Positions 18,418 through 27,447 of a stretch of DNA of 64,000 nucleotides are shown one piece after another; the first letter of the stretch is position 1, and each line of letters begins with the position of its first letter. Position numbers and translations under genes: made by a program. The notes under the pieces were generated by a model. That model made no database searches. It saw nothing but the letters and a program-made list of their open reading frames with translations, and was not told the origin of the DNA. The stretch spans positions 4,216,001 through 4,280,000 of the forward strand of contig NZ_CP136624.1 of the NCBI RefSeq assembly GCF_032917945.1, given 5' to 3'. The DNA is from Bradyrhizobium sp. sBnM-33. GTDB taxonomy: Bacteria > Pseudomonadota > Alphaproteobacteria > Rhizobiales > Xanthobacteraceae.

Positions 18418-19454
18418 GAAGGGTTCTTCGGACGGCCCAGCAATGACGCCATCTCGTCTTCGAGATTCTCGAAGCCGCTCTTCTGCGGAGCGGGTGTGGG
18501 AGCGGGAGTGGGAGCGGGAGGTTCGCTGCGGGAGGTACGGGCAGGCGGCGTTTCCGGCGCTACCGGCGGCGCCACCGGTTCGGCCGGCCGGCGCAGGGCG
18601 GCTTCCAGCCGCTGCGCCATCTCGGCGAGATTCTGATCGGCGCTCGGCGGCGCAGGAGGTGGAGGGGGTGGAGGCGGTGGTGCCGCGGCGCGTTCGGGTG
18701 CTCGAACCGGCGGCGCCTCACGAACCGCAGGTACCTCGCGGGCAGGCGGTGCCTCACGGCCCGTCGGTGCCTCGCGGACCGACGCTGCCTCACGAAGTGG
18801 CGGCGCCTCACGGACCGGTGGTGCCTTGGGCAACTCACGTTGCGGCAACTCGCGCTGCGGCCGCGGCATCAGCGGTTCGTTGCGGGTCAGGCGCGGCGGG
18901 GCCGCTTCGGGACGACCGGTGATCGATTCCGGCGCAAAGCCCGTCAATGGATCGCTGCGACGCTCCGGCATCGACGGCGGCGCGGGCCGGCGGAGATCAT
19001 CTGCAAAGGAGGGACGTGCGGGGCGCGGCGGCGGCTCCGGCATTTGCGGTTCGGCGTGATGATCGAAGCCGTCCGTCGGTCGCGAATCGGCTCTCGCCGC
19101 TTCCTCGCTCCAGGCGGCATCGGGCAGCGGCGCAATCCGCGGCGGCTGCTCGCCGACCGCCGGGCGCGGCGCCATCTGATCGCGGTTGGGCATTGCGCGC
19201 ACGATGTTGGGTTCGACCACGATGTCACTCGGACCGCCGATCATCAGGAGATGCTCGACATTGTCACGCCGTACCAGTACGAGGCGCCGCCGGCCGTCCA
19301 CGGCGGCGGCGTCGATCACGGCAAGCCGCGGCATCCGCCCGCGCTGGGTGTTGGCGCCGAGGCGGTTGTTGGCGAAGCGGCGGACCAGCCATGCGGCCAC
19401 GCCGATCAGCGCCAGAACGGCGATGAATGCGAAGAGGAATGTCAGTGTTTGCAT
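18414..19454 (-). CDS. fliO: FliO-family flagellar biosynthetic protein with long Pro-rich tail
   Basis: 346 residues. One N-terminal membrane helix (LTFLFAFIAVLALIGVAAWLV) is followed by the FliO domain (about 25-90, RMPRLAVIDAAAVDGRRRLVLVRRDNVEHLLMIGG). FliO aids assembly of the FliP ring. The remaining 250 residues are disordered and Pro/Arg/Glu/Ala-rich, with imperfect copies of a REAPP unit and a run of prolines near residue 260. Enteric FliO is about 120 residues, so this is a large extension. The upstream region is shared with the divergent flgB operon. Confidence 0.88.
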   Translation of the reverse strand: MQTLTFLFAFIAVLALIGVAAWLVRRFANNRLGANTQRGRMPRLAVIDAAAVDGRRRLVLVRRDNVEHLLMIGGPSDIVVEPNIVRAMPNRDQMAPRPAVGEQPPRIAPLPDAAWSEEAARADSRPTDGFDHHAEPQMPEPPPRPARPSFADDLRRPAPPSMPERRSDPLTGFAPESITGRPEAAPPRLTRNEPLMPRPQRELPQRELPKAPPVREAPPLREAASVREAPTGREAPPAREVPAVREAPPVRAPERAAAPPPPPPPPPAPPSADQNLAEMAQRLEAALRRPAEPVAPPVAPETPPARTSRSEPPAPTPAPTPAPQKSGFENLEDEMASLLGRPKNPS

Positions 19455-19890
19455 TCTTTAGTCCCCGGCCACGGGCCGTTCTCTTGATGCTGGCTTCGAC
19501 GAGTGCGGTCTTTAGGTCTTCCTGTCCGAGCATGTTCCCTTTGGGAAAGCGGTTCCCGTTTGCCGGATCATGCCCTGAGCGATCCGCAACCGGCGAATCA
19601 TGCCCGAGATCAGCCTTATTTCTTAATCCCCGCGGCGAACGCCGCCATCCGGTTAATTAATAGACCAAGAATCGTTTGACCCAAAACGACTTCTGAGCGC
19701 CCCACGCCGGGTTGGTCGCTGCTGGTTAACGCAGTTTTCGTGGCGAAAATGCGCTCGTTTTGTCGCTGTCAGCGGGCATTGGCGCGCACGGCCACCGCCG
19801 CAGGCGTGATTTTAACCAGACATTAACCATACACCGGGCAAATTCTGCCTACCTCGCGGCGCCTGCCAGAGGTTAACGGGGAACAGCTCG
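19455..19890. promoter_or_regulatory. Divergent control region between fliO-fliP and flgB operon
   Basis: About 435 bp between oppositely oriented flagellar operons, so it should hold both promoters. It has AT-rich tracts around 19650-19690 and 19805-19835 (ttaaccagacattaaccat). Near 19540-19590 lies a degenerate copy of the ggaaa...cggtt / ccggatcatgc repeat seen at 22249. I could not fit a convincing sigma54 (TGGC-N8-TGC) or sigma28 box. Confidence 0.5.
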
Positions 19891-20301
19891 ATGGCCATCA
19901 ACGATCTTCCGATCCTGTCGGCGCTGCGCACCAAGATGCAGTGGCACCAGGAGCGTCAGCGCGTGCTCGCCGAAAACGTGTCCAACGCCAACACCCCGAA
20001 TTTCAAGCCGAGCGACCTGATCGAGCCGAAATTCGACAACAAGGGCGCGAACGTCAGCGGCGCGATGGGCTCGCTCGCCATGCTGCGCACCAGCGCCACC
20101 CATATCGGCGTCTCCGGCGGGGGGCAGAGCTTCAGGGGGGATGGCGGCAAGAGCGGCTTCCTGACCAAGCCTGCCGGCAATTCGGTCAATCTGGAAGACC
20201 AGATGCTGAAGGTCTCGGCCAACCAGATGGATTACGCGGCCGCCACTTCGCTCTACAGCCGTAGCCTCGGCCTGCTCAAAACCGCCATCGGAAAGCGCTG
20301 A
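19891..20301 (+). CDS. flgB: Flagellar basal-body rod protein FlgB
   Basis: 136-residue proximal rod subunit exported through the flagellar type III apparatus. The N-terminal flagellar rod motif is clear (RQRVLAENVSNANTPNFKPSDL), and the C-terminus ends in the helical segment LEDQMLKVSANQMDYAAATSLYSRSLGLLKTAIGK that packs into the rod. No cleavable signal, as expected for this export route. First gene of the flgB-flgC-fliE-fliQ-fliR-flhB run. Confidence 0.97.
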   Translation: MAINDLPILSALRTKMQWHQERQRVLAENVSNANTPNFKPSDLIEPKFDNKGANVSGAMGSLAMLRTSATHIGVSGGGQSFRGDGGKSGFLTKPAGNSVNLEDQMLKVSANQMDYAAATSLYSRSLGLLKTAIGKR

Positions 20302-20327
20302 CGCGGCGCGATTAGGAGAACCGGATC

Positions 20328-20753
20328 ATGGCAGATGATGGAAGCGATTTCGCCCGCTCGATGAGTATCGCGACCTCCGGCCTGCGCGCGCAGGCGGGGC
20401 GGATGCGGGTGATCTCGGAAAACATCGCCAATGCGGAGTCCACCGCGCCATCGGCGGGCGGCGATCCCTATCGCCGCAAGGTGCCGACATTTTCCTCGGC
20501 GCTCGACCGCACGCTGGACGCCCGCGTGGTGACGCTCGGCAAGGTGAGGGCCGACCAGTCGGCGTTTCGTGTCAAGCACGAGCCGAGCAATCCGGCGGCG
20601 GATGCTGCCGGCAACGTCAAATATCCGAACGTCAATCCGCTGGTCGAAATGACCGACATGCGCGAGGCGCAGCGGTCCTATGAAGCCAACCTCAACATCA
20701 TCAGCGCCACGCGCCGCATGATTCAACGCACCCTCGACATCCTCAAGGCCTGA
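20328..20753 (+). CDS. flgC: Flagellar basal-body rod protein FlgC
   Basis: 141-residue proximal rod protein. It has the rod N-terminal motif (SMSIATSGLRAQAGRMRVISENIANAEST) and the typical C-terminal end (NVNPLVEMTDMREAQRSYEANLNIISATRRMIQRTLDILKA). It begins 26 bp after flgB and ends 16 bp before fliE, with an AGGAGA site before the ATG. Same operon as flgB. Confidence 0.97.
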   Translation: MADDGSDFARSMSIATSGLRAQAGRMRVISENIANAESTAPSAGGDPYRRKVPTFSSALDRTLDARVVTLGKVRADQSAFRVKHEPSNPAADAAGNVKYPNVNPLVEMTDMREAQRSYEANLNIISATRRMIQRTLDILKA

Positions 20754-20769
20754 ATAGGAACTATAGAAA

Positions 20770-21081
20770 ATGGCTTCACCGACCGTTGCAGCAAACGCCT
20801 ACGCCGCGCTTTCGCGCATCATGGAATCCGGCGGCGCCGAGAAGAGCGGCCAATCCACCGGCGGCCCGTCCTTCAGCGCGCTGCTCAAGGACGCGGTGGG
20901 AAGCGTGCTGGATGCCGGCAAGAAATCCGACGCCCAGACCATGGCCATGAGCGCGGGCAAAGCCAACGTCATGGATGTGGTGACCGCAGTCGCGGAGACC
21001 GACGTCGCGGTCTCGACACTGGTGTCGGTGCGCGACCGGGTGATCCAGTCTTACGAAGACATCATGAAGATGCCGATCTGA
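20770..21081 (+). CDS. fliE: Flagellar hook-basal body complex protein FliE
   Basis: 103 residues. FliE joins the MS ring to the proximal rod. The C-terminal half is the conserved part (ANVMDVVTAVAETDVAVSTLVSVRDRVIQSYEDIMKMPI). It is the third gene of the rod set. A palindromic repeat, not present in the tighter gene joints of this operon, separates it from fliQ. Confidence 0.95.
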   Translation: MASPTVAANAYAALSRIMESGGAEKSGQSTGGPSFSALLKDAVGSVLDAGKKSDAQTMAMSAGKANVMDVVTAVAETDVAVSTLVSVRDRVIQSYEDIMKMPI

Positions 21082-21086
21082 ACGGT

Positions 21087-21180
21087 CCTCATCCTGAGGA
21101 GCCGGCGCAGCCGGCGTCTCGAAGGATGGTCACGGGCCTCATGGTTCGAGACGCGCGTGCCGCGCTCCTCACCATGAGGG
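21087..21180. repeat. Palindromic dispersed repeat between fliE and fliQ
   Basis: An imperfect hairpin: it opens cctcatcctgagg, continues with cgtctcgaaggatgg, and mirrors itself as ggttcgagacgcgcg ... cctcaccatgaggg. This pattern is typical of short repeats scattered in Bradyrhizobium chromosomes (recollection, not searched). Transcribed within the flagellar operon, it would form a long stem between fliE and fliQ. Confidence 0.7.
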
Positions 21181-21199
21181 GATAGAAAAAGGAATTGAA

Positions 21200-21463
21200 A
21201 TGACCGGCCCTGAAACCCTCGACGTGGCGCGCGATGCGATCTGGACCATCGTGGTGGTGTCGTCGCCCTTGATGGTGATTGGCCTGGTGGTCGGTGTCGT
21301 GGTCTCGCTATTCCAGGCGCTGACGCAGATTCAGGAACAGACGCTGATCTTCGTGCCGAAGATTCTCGCGATCTTCGTCACGCTGTTGCTGGCGTTGCCG
21401 TTCATGGCGGATTCGATGCACAGCCACATGATGCGGATATCGTCGCGAATCATAGGCGGTTGA
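21200..21463 (+). CDS. fliQ: Flagellar type III export protein FliQ
   Basis: 87-residue inner-membrane subunit of the export gate with two helices (TIVVVSSPLMVIGLVVGVVVSLFQAL; ILAIFVTLLLALPFMADSM) and the signature QALTQIQEQTLIFVPK. Normal length. It is 14 bp upstream of fliR. Confidence 0.96.
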   Translation: MTGPETLDVARDAIWTIVVVSSPLMVIGLVVGVVVSLFQALTQIQEQTLIFVPKILAIFVTLLLALPFMADSMHSHMMRISSRIIGG

Positions 21464-21477
21464 TGCATTGTGGATAA

Positions 21478-22248
21478 ATGCGCGTCGACATATCGCTGCT
21501 GCCGGCCCTTGCCGCCACCTTCATGCTGGTGTTCGCCCGCGTGGGGGCTATGGTGATGCTGTTGCCGGGGTTTGGCGAGAGCAATATCCCGGTGCGCATC
21601 AAGCTCGGCATTGCGTTGCTGTTGACTTTGATCATCCTGCCGCTGCACCGCACCGCCTACCAGATCGACCTGACCTCGATGACTGCGATCGGGGTGCTGC
21701 TGGTGCACGAGATCGCCATCGGCATCGTGCTCGGCGCCACGGCGCGCGTGACGCTGGCGGCGCTTGCGGTGGCAGGCTCGGTAATCGCCCAGCAGCTCGG
21801 GCTCGGCTTCGTCACCGCCGTCGATCCGACGCAAGGGCAGCAGGGCGTGCTGATCGGCAACTTCCTCTCCATTCTCGGCATGACGCTGCTGTTCGCCACC
21901 GACACCCATCACCTCGTTATTGCGGCACTGAACGAGAGCTACCGGATCTTCTCGCCGGGCGAGCTGATGCCGAGCGGCGACGTGGCGGCGCTTGCCACGC
22001 GCGCCTTCGCGACTGCGTTCAAGATCGGCATCCAGCTCTCCGCGCCGTTTCTGGTGTTCGGCCTCGTCTTCAATATCGGCCTTGGCGTGCTGGCGCGGCT
22101 GATGCCGGCGATGCAGGTCTATTTCGTCGGCGTGCCGCTGTCGATCATGGTGGGCTTTCTGATCTTCGCCCTCGTCCTGACCGGAATGATGGCGACTTAT
22201 CTCAACTATTTCATCGGCGTGATGCACGAATTGACGCCGCTGAAATAG
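21478..22248 (+). CDS. fliR: Flagellar type III export protein FliR
   Basis: 256-residue polytopic export-gate protein. Several membrane helices are visible (FMLVFARVGAMVMLLPGF; GIALLLTLIILPL; IGVLLVHEIAIGIVLGATARV; GVPLSIMVGFLIFALVLTGMM). It is followed by a 47-bp palindromic repeat and then flhB. Confidence 0.96.
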   Translation: MRVDISLLPALAATFMLVFARVGAMVMLLPGFGESNIPVRIKLGIALLLTLIILPLHRTAYQIDLTSMTAIGVLLVHEIAIGIVLGATARVTLAALAVAGSVIAQQLGLGFVTAVDPTQGQQGVLIGNFLSILGMTLLFATDTHHLVIAALNESYRIFSPGELMPSGDVAALATRAFATAFKIGIQLSAPFLVFGLVFNIGLGVLARLMPAMQVYFVGVPLSIMVGFLIFALVLTGMMATYLNYFIGVMHELTPLK

Positions 22249-22295
22249 AGCATGATCCGGAAAAGTGGGTACCGGTTTTCCGAGAAGGTCATGCT
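22249..22295. repeat. Short palindromic repeat between fliR and flhB
   Basis: agcatgatccggaaaagtgg and its near mirror ccggttttccgagaaggtcatgct form an imperfect inverted repeat, directly after the fliR stop codon. The same motif is degenerate near 19540-19590. I recall it as one of the commonest short repeats in Bradyrhizobium chromosomes. Confidence 0.75.
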
Positions 22296-22319
22296 CAAAC
22301 AAAATGCTAGAGCGCCGCG

Positions 22320-23393
22320 ATGGCCGACGATTCCGACGACAAAACAGAAGACCCTACGCAAAAACGTCTCGACGATGCGCTTGCGAAGGGCGACGTTGCC
22401 AAGAGCCAGGAGGTCAACACCTGGTTCATCATCGCGGGCGGCACGCTGATATTATCGACGTTCGCGGGATCGATCGGCGGCGGCATCTTGATGCCGCTGC
22501 GCAACCTGATCGCCAATGCAGGCCAGCTTCGCGCCGATGGCGCGGCGCTGCTCGCGCTCGGCAACACGCTGGGTTATGCCGTGCTCGGCGCGATCGGCGT
22601 GCCGCTGTTGATGCTGGCGCTTGCCGCGATCGCCGGCAACATGATCCAGCACCGGCTGGTGTGGTCGTCGGAATCGCTGAAACCGAAATTCAGCAAGGTA
22701 TCGCCCGGCGCGGGACTGAAGCGCATCTTCGGCAAACAGGCGGTGGCGAATTTCGCCAAGGGCCTGTTCAAGCTGATCGCGCTCGGCGCCGTCATGGTGG
22801 CCGTGCTGTGGCCCGAACGCGATCGCCTGGAATCGTTCCTGATGTTCGATCCTTCGGCGATCCTCGGGGTCACCACCAACCTGACGCTGCAGTTGATGGG
22901 CGCAGTGGTGGCAATGCTGGCGGCGGTCGCGATCGCCGATTACTTCTTCCAGTACCGGCAGTGGTTCGAGCGCCAGAAGATGTCGCTGCAGGAGATCAAG
23001 GACGAGTTCAAGCAGTCCGAAGGCGACCCCCACATCAAGGGCAAGATCCGGCAGTTGCGCCAGCAGCGGATGAAGAAGCGCATGATGGCCGCCGTGCCCA
23101 ACGCCAGCGTGATCATCACCAACCCGACCCACTACTCGGTGGCGCTGTCCTACGATCGCGGCATGTCGGCGCCGGTCTGCGTCGCCAAGGGCGTCGACAA
23201 CATCGCGTTCAAGATCCGGGAGATCGCCAAGAAGCACGACATACCGATCGTGGAGAACGTGCCGTTGGCGCGCGCGCTTCATGCCACCGTCGATATCGAC
23301 GAGGAGATTCCGGTCGAGCACTATCACGCGGTGGCCGAGATCATCGGTTATGTCATGCGCCTCAAGAATGGGTTTGCGAGCCGAGGAATGTGA
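22320..23393 (+). CDS. flhB: Flagellar export switch protein FlhB
   Basis: 357-residue protein with an N-terminal membrane part (about residues 30-210, four hydrophobic helices) and a cytoplasmic C domain. The autocleavage site NPTH is at residues 268-271 (IITNPTHYSVAL). FlhB cleaves itself between Asn and Pro to switch export from rod/hook to filament substrates. The basic linker RQLRQQRMKKRMM before the site is typical. Last flagellar gene of the run; cckA follows after about 150 bp. Confidence 0.97.
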   Translation: MADDSDDKTEDPTQKRLDDALAKGDVAKSQEVNTWFIIAGGTLILSTFAGSIGGGILMPLRNLIANAGQLRADGAALLALGNTLGYAVLGAIGVPLLMLALAAIAGNMIQHRLVWSSESLKPKFSKVSPGAGLKRIFGKQAVANFAKGLFKLIALGAVMVAVLWPERDRLESFLMFDPSAILGVTTNLTLQLMGAVVAMLAAVAIADYFFQYRQWFERQKMSLQEIKDEFKQSEGDPHIKGKIRQLRQQRMKKRMMAAVPNASVIITNPTHYSVALSYDRGMSAPVCVAKGVDNIAFKIREIAKKHDIPIVENVPLARALHATVDIDEEIPVEHYHAVAEIIGYVMRLKNGFASRGM

Positions 23394-23540
23394 GGGGAAC
23401 CGCTGGAAAACGCCTTGAAATGCCTTCAACCTGTCAAATAACCGCCTAATGGACTTGCGCTTGCGGGTCCGATTCAGGCACTCAAGAGCGGCGCGTGACC
23501 CCGCGCGTCACCTCCTTGCCGATGGGCAGTGCTTCTTCAG

Positions 23541-26105
23541 ATGACCGCCGAAACCGACAGCCATTCGCCCACCGAGCCCTTCGCGGCCCACGAGCCGGCG
23601 CGGCGGGGCGGTAGCATCGTGCTGGTGTTGCTGGTGGCCGCCGGCATCGTCGCGGTGGCGGTGGCCCTGATGACCATCGGCCGCGCCCAGGCTCAGCCTT
23701 ACATTCTCGGCGTGCTGGCGCTTTTGGCCATGGTCGGCCTGTTCAATCTGTTCGCCTTTGCCGCCGGTATCATTCGCTTCACCGACCGCAGCGCCGACGA
23801 TCCGGTAATGGGCCGCATCGCCGATCACGCCTATGACGGACTGGCGGTGACCGACCCCAAAGGGCACGTGGTCTATTCCAACGCCGCCTATCAGGCGCTG
23901 ACCGGAGCTGCCACCGCGCAGGACGTGCGGCCAGTCGAGCGCGTCTTCATCGGCAATCCCGACGTCTCCGAAGCCGTGTTCCGTCTGCTCAAGGCCGCCC
24001 GTGAAGGCAAGCGGCAGCAGGAGGAGGTCCGCATCGCCGGCTCTGACGGCGCGCAGGGCCGCTGGCTGCGGATGCGGGTTCGCCCGCTCGGCCAGAGCAA
24101 GCGCGAAGCAAAATACGCGGTGTGGTCGATCGCTGACATCACGCGGGACCGCGAGCGTCAGGAAGACGTATTCCGGGAACTGCAGCACGCGATCGAATAT
24201 CTCGATCATGCGCCATGCGGCTTCTTCTCGGTCGATCCGGCCGGCGACGTCATCTATGTCAACGCCACGCTGGCGAACTGGCTCGATTACGATCTCGCCG
24301 AGATTGGATCCGGCGGGTTGAAGCTTACCGATATCGTCTCCGGCGATGGCGCCTCGCTCCTGACCTCGATCGTAGCGGTACCCGGCGAGGTCAAAACCGA
24401 AGTGTTCGATATCGACCTGCGCATGCGCGGCGGCAAGACGATGCCGGTGCGGCTCTATCACAAGCTCGCCTTCGGCGCCGACGGCTCGCCGGGTTCGTCG
24501 CGCACGCTCGTGATCAGCCGCGCGCGCGACGAGCATTCCGACCCCGAACGTGCCGCGGAAGTCCGCTTCATGCGGTTCTTCGATCATACGCCGATGGCGA
24601 TTGCGACCGTCGATCGCGACGGCGCGGTGGTGCGCGCCAATGCCCGCTTCGCCAAGCTCGCGCAAAGCCTGAGCCCGGACGGCGCGGCGCAGAAGTCGAT
24701 CTTCCGCGCAGTGAACGCGCGCGACCGCAGCCTTTTGATCGCGGCGATCAACCAGGCGGCCGAAGGACAGGGCGACATCGCACCCGTCGAGGCCATGCTC
24801 GACGGCGTCAGGGAACGCTGGGGCCAGTTCTTCGTCACCGCGGTCGAAGAGGACGAGCGCGATACCGAAGCCGCCATCGTCTATCTGCTCGAGACCACCG
24901 AGCGGCGCACGCTGGAAAACCAGATCAATCAGTCGCAGAAGATGGACATGGTCGGCCAACTCGCCGGCGGCATCGCGCACGACTTCAACAACGTGCTGTC
25001 AGCCATCATGATGGCGAACGATTTTCTCCTCAACGCGCACAAGCCGACCGATCCGTCGTTCCAGGACATCATGCAGATCAAGCAGAACGCAACCCGCGCG
25101 GCGACGCTGGTGCGGCAACTGCTCGCGTTCTCGCGCCGCCAGACGCTGCGGCCGCAGGTGCTCGACCTCGGCGATGCGCTTTCCGACCTCACCATGCTGC
25201 TGCGCCGCCTGATCGGCGAGAAGGTCAAGCTCGACCTCGTGCACGGTCGCGATCTCTGGCCGGTCAAAGTCGACGTCTCGCAGTTCGAGCAGGTGGTCGT
25301 CAATCTCGCGGTCAATGCGCGCGATGCGATGCCCGATGGCGGCAAACTGACGGTAAGGACCGCCAACGTGACGGTCGACGAAGCCGCGCAGCTTTCGCAC
25401 AAGGGCATGCCGGCCGCTGATTACGTACGGATCGACATTTCCGATACCGGCACCGGAATCCCGGCCGACATCGTCGACAAGATCTTCGAGCCGTTCTTCT
25501 CGACCAAGGAGGTCGGCAAGGGCACCGGGCTCGGCCTTTCCACGGTGTACGGCATCGTCAAGCAGACCGGTGGCTTCGTCTATGTCGACTCCACGCCCGG
25601 GGAAGGCACCACGTTCCGCATCTTCCTGCCGCGTCATCGGCCCGAACTGGAAGCGCAGCCGGATGCGCCCGCCGCCAATGGCGTGGCCAAGGAAGGGACG
25701 GCCGAGCCGCCGAAGCCGCGGCCCGACCTGACCGGGCAGGGCACCATCCTGCTGGTGGAGGACGAGGACGGCTTGCGGTCGCTGAATGCGCGCGGCCTGC
25801 GCTCGCGCGGCTACAGCGTGATCGAGGCCTCCAACGGCATCGATGCGATGGAGGCGCTGGACGAAAAGGACGGCGCCGTCGATCTCGTCGTCTCCGACGT
25901 CGTCATGCCCGAAATGGACGGCCCGACGCTGTTGCGCGAAATGCGCAAGCGCAATCCGAACCTGAAGATCATCTTCGTCTCAGGTTACGCTGAAGAAGCT
26001 TTTGACAAGAGCTTGCCGGAGAACGAACAATTCGCCTTCCTGCCGAAGCCGTTTGCGCTCTCCGCGCTGGTCGAGAAGGTCAAGGAGACGATGACGGCGT
26101 CGTGA
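23541..26105 (+). CDS. cckA: CckA-type hybrid histidine kinase
   Basis: 854 residues from the ATG at 23541; a GTG at 23529 is possible. Two N-terminal membrane helices (IVLVLLVAAGIVAVAVALM; YILGVLALLAMVGLFNLFAFAAGIIRF) are followed by PAS-like domains. The HisKA domain has its phospho-His at 480 (GGIAHDFNNVLSAIM). The HATPase has GTGLGLSTVYGIVKQ, and the receiver has Asp786 (VVSDVVMPEMDG). CckA feeds CtrA and CpdR through ChpT, controlling cell cycle and motility in Alphaproteobacteria. Its position just after flhB is common in Bradyrhizobiaceae, which supports the name. Confidence 0.93.
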   Translation: MTAETDSHSPTEPFAAHEPARRGGSIVLVLLVAAGIVAVAVALMTIGRAQAQPYILGVLALLAMVGLFNLFAFAAGIIRFTDRSADDPVMGRIADHAYDGLAVTDPKGHVVYSNAAYQALTGAATAQDVRPVERVFIGNPDVSEAVFRLLKAAREGKRQQEEVRIAGSDGAQGRWLRMRVRPLGQSKREAKYAVWSIADITRDRERQEDVFRELQHAIEYLDHAPCGFFSVDPAGDVIYVNATLANWLDYDLAEIGSGGLKLTDIVSGDGASLLTSIVAVPGEVKTEVFDIDLRMRGGKTMPVRLYHKLAFGADGSPGSSRTLVISRARDEHSDPERAAEVRFMRFFDHTPMAIATVDRDGAVVRANARFAKLAQSLSPDGAAQKSIFRAVNARDRSLLIAAINQAAEGQGDIAPVEAMLDGVRERWGQFFVTAVEEDERDTEAAIVYLLETTERRTLENQINQSQKMDMVGQLAGGIAHDFNNVLSAIMMANDFLLNAHKPTDPSFQDIMQIKQNATRAATLVRQLLAFSRRQTLRPQVLDLGDALSDLTMLLRRLIGEKVKLDLVHGRDLWPVKVDVSQFEQVVVNLAVNARDAMPDGGKLTVRTANVTVDEAAQLSHKGMPAADYVRIDISDTGTGIPADIVDKIFEPFFSTKEVGKGTGLGLSTVYGIVKQTGGFVYVDSTPGEGTTFRIFLPRHRPELEAQPDAPAANGVAKEGTAEPPKPRPDLTGQGTILLVEDEDGLRSLNARGLRSRGYSVIEASNGIDAMEALDEKDGAVDLVVSDVVMPEMDGPTLLREMRKRNPNLKIIFVSGYAEEAFDKSLPENEQFAFLPKPFALSALVEKVKETMTAS

Positions 26106-26309
26106 GGTTGGCTCACCGGTTCACGCTTTCCAGACGGCCTTGAGCGATCTTGGGCGCCCGTTCGTCACACCGGCGTGAGCCTTTTCGGCTATATCGTCAC
26201 ATCCCCGCGACCGAGGGCCGCAGCCATGCGTCCCTATAGCGGCTTCACTTTTGGGCCGGTCTGCCCATCTTAGGGGCACTTCCCCATGTCGGGGAAAGAG
26301 GAAAAAGAC

Positions 26310-27296
26310 ATGAATTTCACGCAGACTGCGCGCGGAATTGTACGGGCTATGGCCATTGTCCTGTCCGTGGCGGTTCCCCTGGCGATCACAATCGATGCGG
26401 CTGACGCTCGCGTTGGCGGCGGCGGCAGCTCCGGTTCGCGGGGATCCAAGACCTATTCGGCGCCCCCGAGCACGACTACCGCTCCGGGTGCGGCGCAACC
26501 CATGAACCGCACCTTTACCCAGCCGGGCACCGCCGCAGCGGGTAATCCGGCCGCGGGCGCAGCCAACAAGGGCGGCTTCTTCAACCGGCCCGGCATGGGC
26601 ATGCTCGGCGGTCTCGCCGCGGGCTTCCTCGGCGCCGGCCTGCTCGGCATGCTGTTCGGCGGCGGATTGTTCTCCGGCCTCGGAGGCCTGTCCTCGATCA
26701 TCGGCCTGCTGCTGCAGATCGCGCTGATCGTGATCGTGGTGCGTCTGGCGATGTCGTGGTGGCAGCGCCGCCATACGCCGGCCTCCGCCTATGCCAATGC
26801 GCCCCCCACCAGTGGGCCTGCTGAAGGCCCCGGCGCCCAGACCAGCTTCCGCTCCGGACTGGGTGGCTTTGGGCTGGGTTCGAGCCAGCCGGCGCTGGAA
26901 ATCCAGCCGGCCGACTATGAGGCGTTCGAGCGGCTGCTCGGCGAAGTCCAGGCGGCTTGGTCGAACGAGGATGTCGCCAAACTGCATACGCTGGCGACGC
27001 CTGAGATGGTGTCCTACTTCTCCAAGGACCTCGAGGAGAACAAGGCCCGCAACGACGTCAACAAGGTGTCCGACGTCAAGCTGCTGCAGGGCGATCTTGC
27101 GGAAGCCTGGCGCGAAGGCGAAACCGATTATGCCAGCGTGGCGATGCGGTTCTCGCTGGTCGACAAGACCCTTGAGCGCACCACGGGCCGTTTGGTCGCG
27201 GGCAGCGAAACCCCGATCGAGGCCACCGAAGTTTGGACCTTCGCCCGCCGCCGCGGCGGCGACTGGGAACTCTCGGCGATCCAGCAGACCAACTGA
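26310..27296 (+). CDS. Tim44-like domain membrane protein
   Basis: 328 residues from the ATG at 26310, preceded by a strong AAAGAGGAAAAAG ribosome site; an ATG at 26286 is less likely. It has a signal peptide (IVRAMAIVLSVAVPLAITIDAADA), a Gly/Ser/Thr-rich stretch, and two hydrophobic, glycine-rich segments (GMLGGLAAGFLGAGLLGMLFGGGLF; SIIGLLLQIALIVIVVRLAM). The C-terminal Tim44-like domain (about 205-325) contains EIQPADYEAFERLLGEVQAAWSNEDVAKL. Bacterial Tim44-like proteins are envelope associated with poorly known roles. A strong terminator follows. Confidence 0.85.
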   Translation: MNFTQTARGIVRAMAIVLSVAVPLAITIDAADARVGGGGSSGSRGSKTYSAPPSTTTAPGAAQPMNRTFTQPGTAAAGNPAAGAANKGGFFNRPGMGMLGGLAAGFLGAGLLGMLFGGGLFSGLGGLSSIIGLLLQIALIVIVVRLAMSWWQRRHTPASAYANAPPTSGPAEGPGAQTSFRSGLGGFGLGSSQPALEIQPADYEAFERLLGEVQAAWSNEDVAKLHTLATPEMVSYFSKDLEENKARNDVNKVSDVKLLQGDLAEAWREGETDYASVAMRFSLVDKTLERTTGRLVAGSETPIEATEVWTFARRRGGDWELSAIQQTN

Positions 27297-27316
27297 TCGT
27301 CTGCACCAATACGAAG

Positions 27317-27350
27317 AAGGCGCTGCGGCCTGTTCCGCAGCGCCTTTTTC
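27317..27350 (+). terminator. Rho-independent terminator
   Basis: A perfect 12-bp stem, AAGGCGCTGCGG (27317-27328) pairing with CCGCAGCGCCTT (27335-27346), with a six-base loop and a T tract. It ends the Tim44-like gene transcript. Confidence 0.9.
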
Positions 27351-27447
27351 TTTGCGGGAATGCATGCTCCGTTTCGGGCTTCGCCCTGCCGGAATAATGA
27401 TTGCGGCCGCGTGTTGATGAGACACGGTCCACAAAGGGAGGTCTTCC

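Noticed and set aside
19455..19890. Sigma54 promoter for the flgB operon
   Set aside because: TTGGCGCG-like sequence near 19788 lacks a matching -12 GC element at the right spacing.
23508..24980. 490-codon minus-strand frame opposite cckA
   Set aside because: Shadow frame; CckA domains on the plus strand are unambiguous.
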